Shown in pieces: positions 8,201 to 9,902 of a stretch of DNA of 9,902 nt. The stretch comes from Bacteroidota bacterium (lineage in GTDB: Bacteria > Bacteroidota > Bacteroidia > Cytophagales > Cyclobacteriaceae): positions 1 to 9,902 of the forward strand of contig JAEWLI010000014.1 of NCBI GenBank assembly GCA_023393375.1, given 5' to 3'. The first letter of the stretch is position 1. Each line of letters begins with the position of its first letter. The translations under genes and the position numbers were made by a program. The notes under the pieces were generated by a model, which saw only the letters and a list, made by a program, of their open reading frames with translations, did no database searches and was not told where the DNA came from.

Positions 8201-9902
8201 ATTGTGTTGGAATCGGCCTCCATTGGGAATACCAGTTTAGAAATAGTATCCTTCGATTCTGAACACCCTGAGCGAAAGCTAATCAAGCTAAACAGTTTTG
8301 GGGCTTACTCATATCCTACAATTAAATTAACTGCATCAGCTTCTGATTGCTTTGAGAATTCAATAGATAATATAGATATAAAAGTAAACTTTGATTGTTC
8401 CGTTTATCCTGATGATCCTTATGATTTAGGTTGTGGATCAGGAAATTACGTAAATTCGACATTGAAAATTCGGTATAAAAATGCAGAGCTTCAATCGACA
8501 GTAATTAAAGACAATGAGGTTTCTACATTATGTGACGCTGTTCCATATGAAGTAGAATTACGCAGTACGGGCATGGGGGATATTCATGATGCCAAATTAA
8601 AAATTGATCCTTTGCCTGAGGGATTCAAATATGTATCAGGTAGTTCGCAATATCAATTTATAGATTTGAATAATGATCAGACCTGGTATGATTTGGCCGA
8701 TCCGGGAATAATGACTGACGAATCATTGGTCTGGGATGTCAGCGATGAGATTTTAAATCAAAACCCTTTTGTAGCTTCTTCCAGTATCAAGGTAAAGTTT
8801 AATTTGGAGATTGGTTGCGAAGCCTCGGGTGCCGTGGATGAATGGGGAGATGACGCAATTGATATAGGAAAACCTGTAAGAATTACATCTTTGGGTACAA
8901 CAAATTGCAATGATACCCGTATCTTGCCGTATCAATCAAAAATATTTATACAGGATTTTGATACTCGTGGAATTGAACTCATACCAAATATTATTACAAA
9001 CAGAATATGTTTTAATGATGTAGCATCCCATCGTATCAACCTCTCCATTACCAATTCCGGAAGTATATCAGCCACAGAACAATATTTAACTGTTTTGTTG
9101 CCTTCAGAAGTTGAATATGCAGGATTTCCAGATGAAGGTTATGAACCTGATAAAACTTTTAATACTCAATTCGGAACAATTATCAGATGGAGGATTCCCG
9201 AAACCATTGATATCAATCAGACTCTTGAAGGTTTTTCAGTTTTTGTGAATGTACTTACGCAGGAAGAACAAGAAATTTTAGTTAAGGTTAGAACATCAAT
9301 GCAAGGTTCTGCAATCTGCTCTACTACCGGTGAATCATGTTCGCTTGTTTCAACCACTGGTACAAATTCTGCAACAATTGAACTAACACAAGATGGTTGC
9401 GATTGCCCGGTTCCAAATATCTCCTTTACAGCGGGGTGTGCAGGTAAACCTGTTGATTTTTGCTTGAACCTGGGTAATGGAAGGGATTTTGATCCGTTAG
9501 TTGAAATTACCTGGAGTTTTGGAGATGGAAGCTCTTCAAGTGCTACTTACCCTAACCATATATTTGAAGCCCCAGGAGTATATCCGGTAACCATTAATAT
9601 TAAAGGCCCAAGTAATTGCAAATTTCAAGAAACATTTCAGGTAGTTATTGATGATTGTCCTTCCATCCCTTCCTGCGAAGGGGATTGTATACCATCTTTT
9701 TCTCCTGTTCCAGGAGAAAGGTATGTAGTCAGTGGATGGGTGAAGGAGGATTATCCCAACGCAGTTAACTATCAAAATGCAGGTATTATCATCCGGTTCG
9801 ACGTTAATTGTGCCCCTTCAACTCAGGAATTATTCAGAGGGAAAGGATTAATCATCGATGGGTGGCAAAGGATCGAAGAAGAATTTGTCGTGCCTTTGTC
9901 AG
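5228..9902 (+). CDS. Giant exported DUF11-like / PKD multidomain protein, 3'-truncated by window edge
   Basis: The frame is open for 1558 codons from ATG 5228 to the window edge; I checked every line and found no stop. Residues 1-20 are a signal peptide. The rest is beta-rich and Asn/Ser-rich. I see DUF11-like segments, several opening with a cysteine before the first strand: C34 (21-118), C312, C800, C1102 (with the typical PLPEGF at 1129-1133) and C1261 (about 1255-1390). A cysteine cluster (C577, C581, C582, C597, C604) marks the middle. A PKD domain follows at about 1404-1474 with WSFGDG at 1429-1434. From 1490 begins a carbohydrate-binding-like segment (RYVVSGWVKED, later GWQRIEEEF) that is cut by the window. 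DUF11 and PKD modules are typical of long extracellular stalks and adhesins in Bacteroidota. A surface adhesion or glycan-binding role is inferred. A type IX secretion signal, if any, would lie beyond the edge. Confidence 0.93.
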   Translation, partial: MKSLIYILLFIVSLIPVYAQNAYLKTTVHDLRVCGEEETFQIEVRNVNGQSNAIFYNVVVKSELPPGIQYTGNLLGANGLHSTHKINHPAFEVGTIYPGETKIISFNVKANCEIISYINDRDDYNIVNNNTTMSYNFNGYYQEPFGSESYNIYYPYLLLQVDEPDKTLTAVSGTFIERNFTVTNNGNGYIGLEGIVIEISNNNSGLEIEEILGIGNTIYKEGGKTYIKITDFTEIGNGDAFFQPQEKIYLTERAKITSCSNRNVSTNYAVLIHCQNNCPINNNSQDGASVNIILGYANVSASLNYPSSFNFCSSEVVGLTISNYSATTIYNERTATNLEIVIAIHDLNSISDFMIRNANGVMVAISPSSIQNKVYRFNYNSFKNVSGGVDGLADYNNDERFDDLLPTSSCYMEFTKHNSCPTIEVNQRLTYNSFTCTAQYKDVCGTANSRSTNGPSSYSNFNSATIDGPLDLLSNESGQYKFTLSRTTPSGLTCPSQAGSSSFSSEIKFPSAYKVEAVRWNNQLLAADQFVQDTDGTLHIYQGNWSGTYLVDVVLDCGLSENLDVMSDIIWNMYVECTPTCCRLNIGQAFYEVFNHCQGGDGMCITTQSFNVERTTFDYPEPATGFYLVLPSQRVDGSQQRKDAGIPSDIIQSIVKGKVLGGPFNETHVELQYISPVDNDNILEFTDGYFLVNGNQYLINTPPQIRKEISSKGSSYFFDFVLEGYGVMEGGEQVDLYANFKIKDAAYLGYGEFLLKRFRAFHYGINDGDRYGCESLGAKFTVVINRFIKNPVFQSPSFPCSAAERIIGINFKTEGSSNGDPFPNEFRPQLSIDKIEITIPSDVDNNTPYFVHETHIGLFQQPEVRTLEDGSKIKLWDKQVKPDVWPIFDPGNNHWLSVDYFINTNCLRNITNKYTSVDITYTFFPDKPELTHTSKKVSSFQIRKNFPNIEFSNFSSLVEGYNNSVTWQVNMRNMSSNISPRNWLLFEPPSNIVLESASIGNTSLEIVSFDSEHPERKLIKLNSFGAYSYPTIKLTASASDCFENSIDNIDIKVNFDCSVYPDDPYDLGCGSGNYVNSTLKIRYKNAELQSTVIKDNEVSTLCDAVPYEVELRSTGMGDIHDAKLKIDPLPEGFKYVSGSSQYQFIDLNNDQTWYDLADPGIMTDESLVWDVSDEILNQNPFVASSSIKVKFNLEIGCEASGAVDEWGDDAIDIGKPVRITSLGTTNCNDTRILPYQSKIFIQDFDTRGIELIPNIITNRICFNDVASHRINLSITNSGSISATEQYLTVLLPSEVEYAGFPDEGYEPDKTFNTQFGTIIRWRIPETIDINQTLEGFSVFVNVLTQEEQEILVKVRTSMQGSAICSTTGESCSLVSTTGTNSATIELTQDGCDCPVPNISFTAGCAGKPVDFCLNLGNGRDFDPLVEITWSFGDGSSSSATYPNHIFEAPGVYPVTINIKGPSNCKFQETFQVVIDDCPSIPSCEGDCIPSFSPVPGERYVVSGWVKEDYPNAVNYQNAGIIIRFDVNCAPSTQELFRGKGLIIDGWQRIEEEFVVPLS
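5288..5581 (+). other. N-terminal DUF11-like module of gene 3
   Basis: Residues about 21-118 show the DUF11 layout: a leading cysteine (C34), a strand of the 'E.F.IEVRN' type, a central LPPGIQY motif matching the 'LP.G..Y' signature of DUF11 and related conserved-repeat domains, and a closing strand after a PGE turn (ISFNVKANC). C34 and C112 could form a disulfide that closes the module, which would be reasonable in an exported protein. Assignment is by motif reading, not by a profile search. Confidence 0.6.
6407..6433 (+). other. Degenerate calcium-type loop in gene 3
   Basis: Residues 394-402 read DYNNDERFD. Asp394, Asn396, Asp398 and Asp402 match DxNxDGxxD, but the usual Gly is Glu399. 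A weaker relative (D1146, N1148, D1150) lies at 8663-8677. They may be real metal loops or just Asp/Asn-rich turns. Confidence 0.35.
6956..7039 (+). other. Cysteine cluster in the middle of gene 3
   Basis: Residues 577-604 hold five cysteines (C577, C581, C582, C597, C604), including a vicinal pair, in the pattern C-x3-CC-x14-C-x6-C. It sits between two beta-rich regions. In an exported protein this is most likely a disulfide knot linking modules. A metal site is possible but there is little histidine support (only H596 adjacent). Confidence 0.5.
8522..9400 (+). other. Tandem pair of C-terminal DUF11-like modules in gene 3
   Basis: Two successive modules start with cysteines C1102 (STLCDAVPYEVELRS) and C1261 (RICFNDVASHRINLSI). 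Each has a strand, a 'LP.G' or 'LPSEV.Y' turn (PLPEGFKY at 1129; VLLPSEVEYAG further on), a tryptophan-containing strand (LVWDVSD; IIRWRIPE) and a closing strand. The shared order supports a tandem repeat of diverged copies. Both fit the DUF11 / conserved-repeat superfamily by motif. Confidence 0.6.
9437..9658 (+). other. PKD domain in gene 3
   Basis: Residues about 1404-1477 carry the PKD hallmarks in the right order: CAGKPVDF at the first strand, WSFGDG at 1429-1434, the H.F..PG.Y.VT pattern (HIFEAPGVYPVTI) ending near 1457, and a last strand FQVVID. PKD domains are Ig-like folds used as spacers or for carbohydrate and protein contacts in secreted bacterial proteins. This is the most secure domain call in the window. 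Confidence 0.92.
9695..9902 (+). other. Carbohydrate-binding-like half-module at visible end of gene 3
   Basis: Residues 1490-1558 contain SFSPVPGERYVVSGWVKED, a YQNAGIIIRFD strand, and GLIIDGWQRIEEEFVVP. From memory, this order (YV.S.WVKE, then an 'I.I.F' strand, then GWQRIE..F..P) occurs near the C-termini of giant Bacteroidota proteins, normally followed by a 'FDDIR' strand and a 'KSFVYDP' region. The window ends before those could be seen. A jelly-roll carbohydrate-binding fold is inferred. Confidence 0.6.

Noticed and set aside
6598..9775. Minus-strand open frames opposite gene 3 (6598-6792, 8047-8286, 8753-8935, 9536-9775)
   Set aside because: The plus strand is one unbroken frame with a signal peptide and PKD and DUF11-like motifs; these are antisense shadows.
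1..9902. Defence system, mobile element, CRISPR or tRNA gene
   Set aside because: The window is fully occupied by three exported-protein genes. I saw no nuclease, helicase, transposase or integrase motif, no regularly spaced repeats and no tRNA-like structure.

Overview
The window reads as Bacteroidota DNA (a Cytophagales, Saprospiraceae or Sphingobacteriia-like lineage is likely). The reasons are AT-rich coding sequence, starts without Shine-Dalgarno motifs, signal peptides of the '..YGQ / ..YAQ' type, and a very large exported protein whose motifs I recognise from memory as belonging to a Bacteroidota-restricted family. The whole window is coding and on one strand. I see no RNA gene, CRISPR array, insertion sequence, terminator or non-coding stretch over 15 bases.

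Layout: (1) positions 2-4783 hold the 3' part of a giant gene whose start lies upstream; 1593 residues are visible. (2) Positions 4799-5212 hold a 137-residue secreted protein with a probable beta-sandwich fold. (3) From 5228 to the right edge runs a second giant gene, 1558 residues visible and no stop reached. It encodes a signal peptide, a chain of DUF11-like beta-sandwich modules that often open with a cysteine, a PKD domain, and the start of a carbohydrate-binding-like (jelly-roll type) module. This open-ended gene is easily missed because its stop is outside the window.

The three genes are separated by two spacers of exactly 15 bases, too small for a promoter plus terminator, so they are almost certainly one transcript. 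They are also all in the same reading phase: from 2 to 9901 one frame is interrupted by only two TAA codons (4781-4783 and 5210-5212). Genes 2 and 3 each start with a convincing signal peptide, and gene 1 very probably does upstream. The unit therefore looks like an operon of exported, cell-surface or secreted proteins, with calcium-loop, Ig-like, PKD and DUF11-like modules typical of adhesion or glycan binding.

The most interesting point is a possible split module. Gene 1 ends with the first half of a domain (GFED...HTGRYS) that, in the family as I remember it, continues into a segment with 'YV.S.WVKE...GWQRIE'. Gene 1 stops before that second half, while the second half appears at the visible C-terminal end of gene 3. 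This suggests gene fission, module shuffling, or two proteins whose ends complement each other. It rests on remembered family patterns and needs a profile search and structure prediction.
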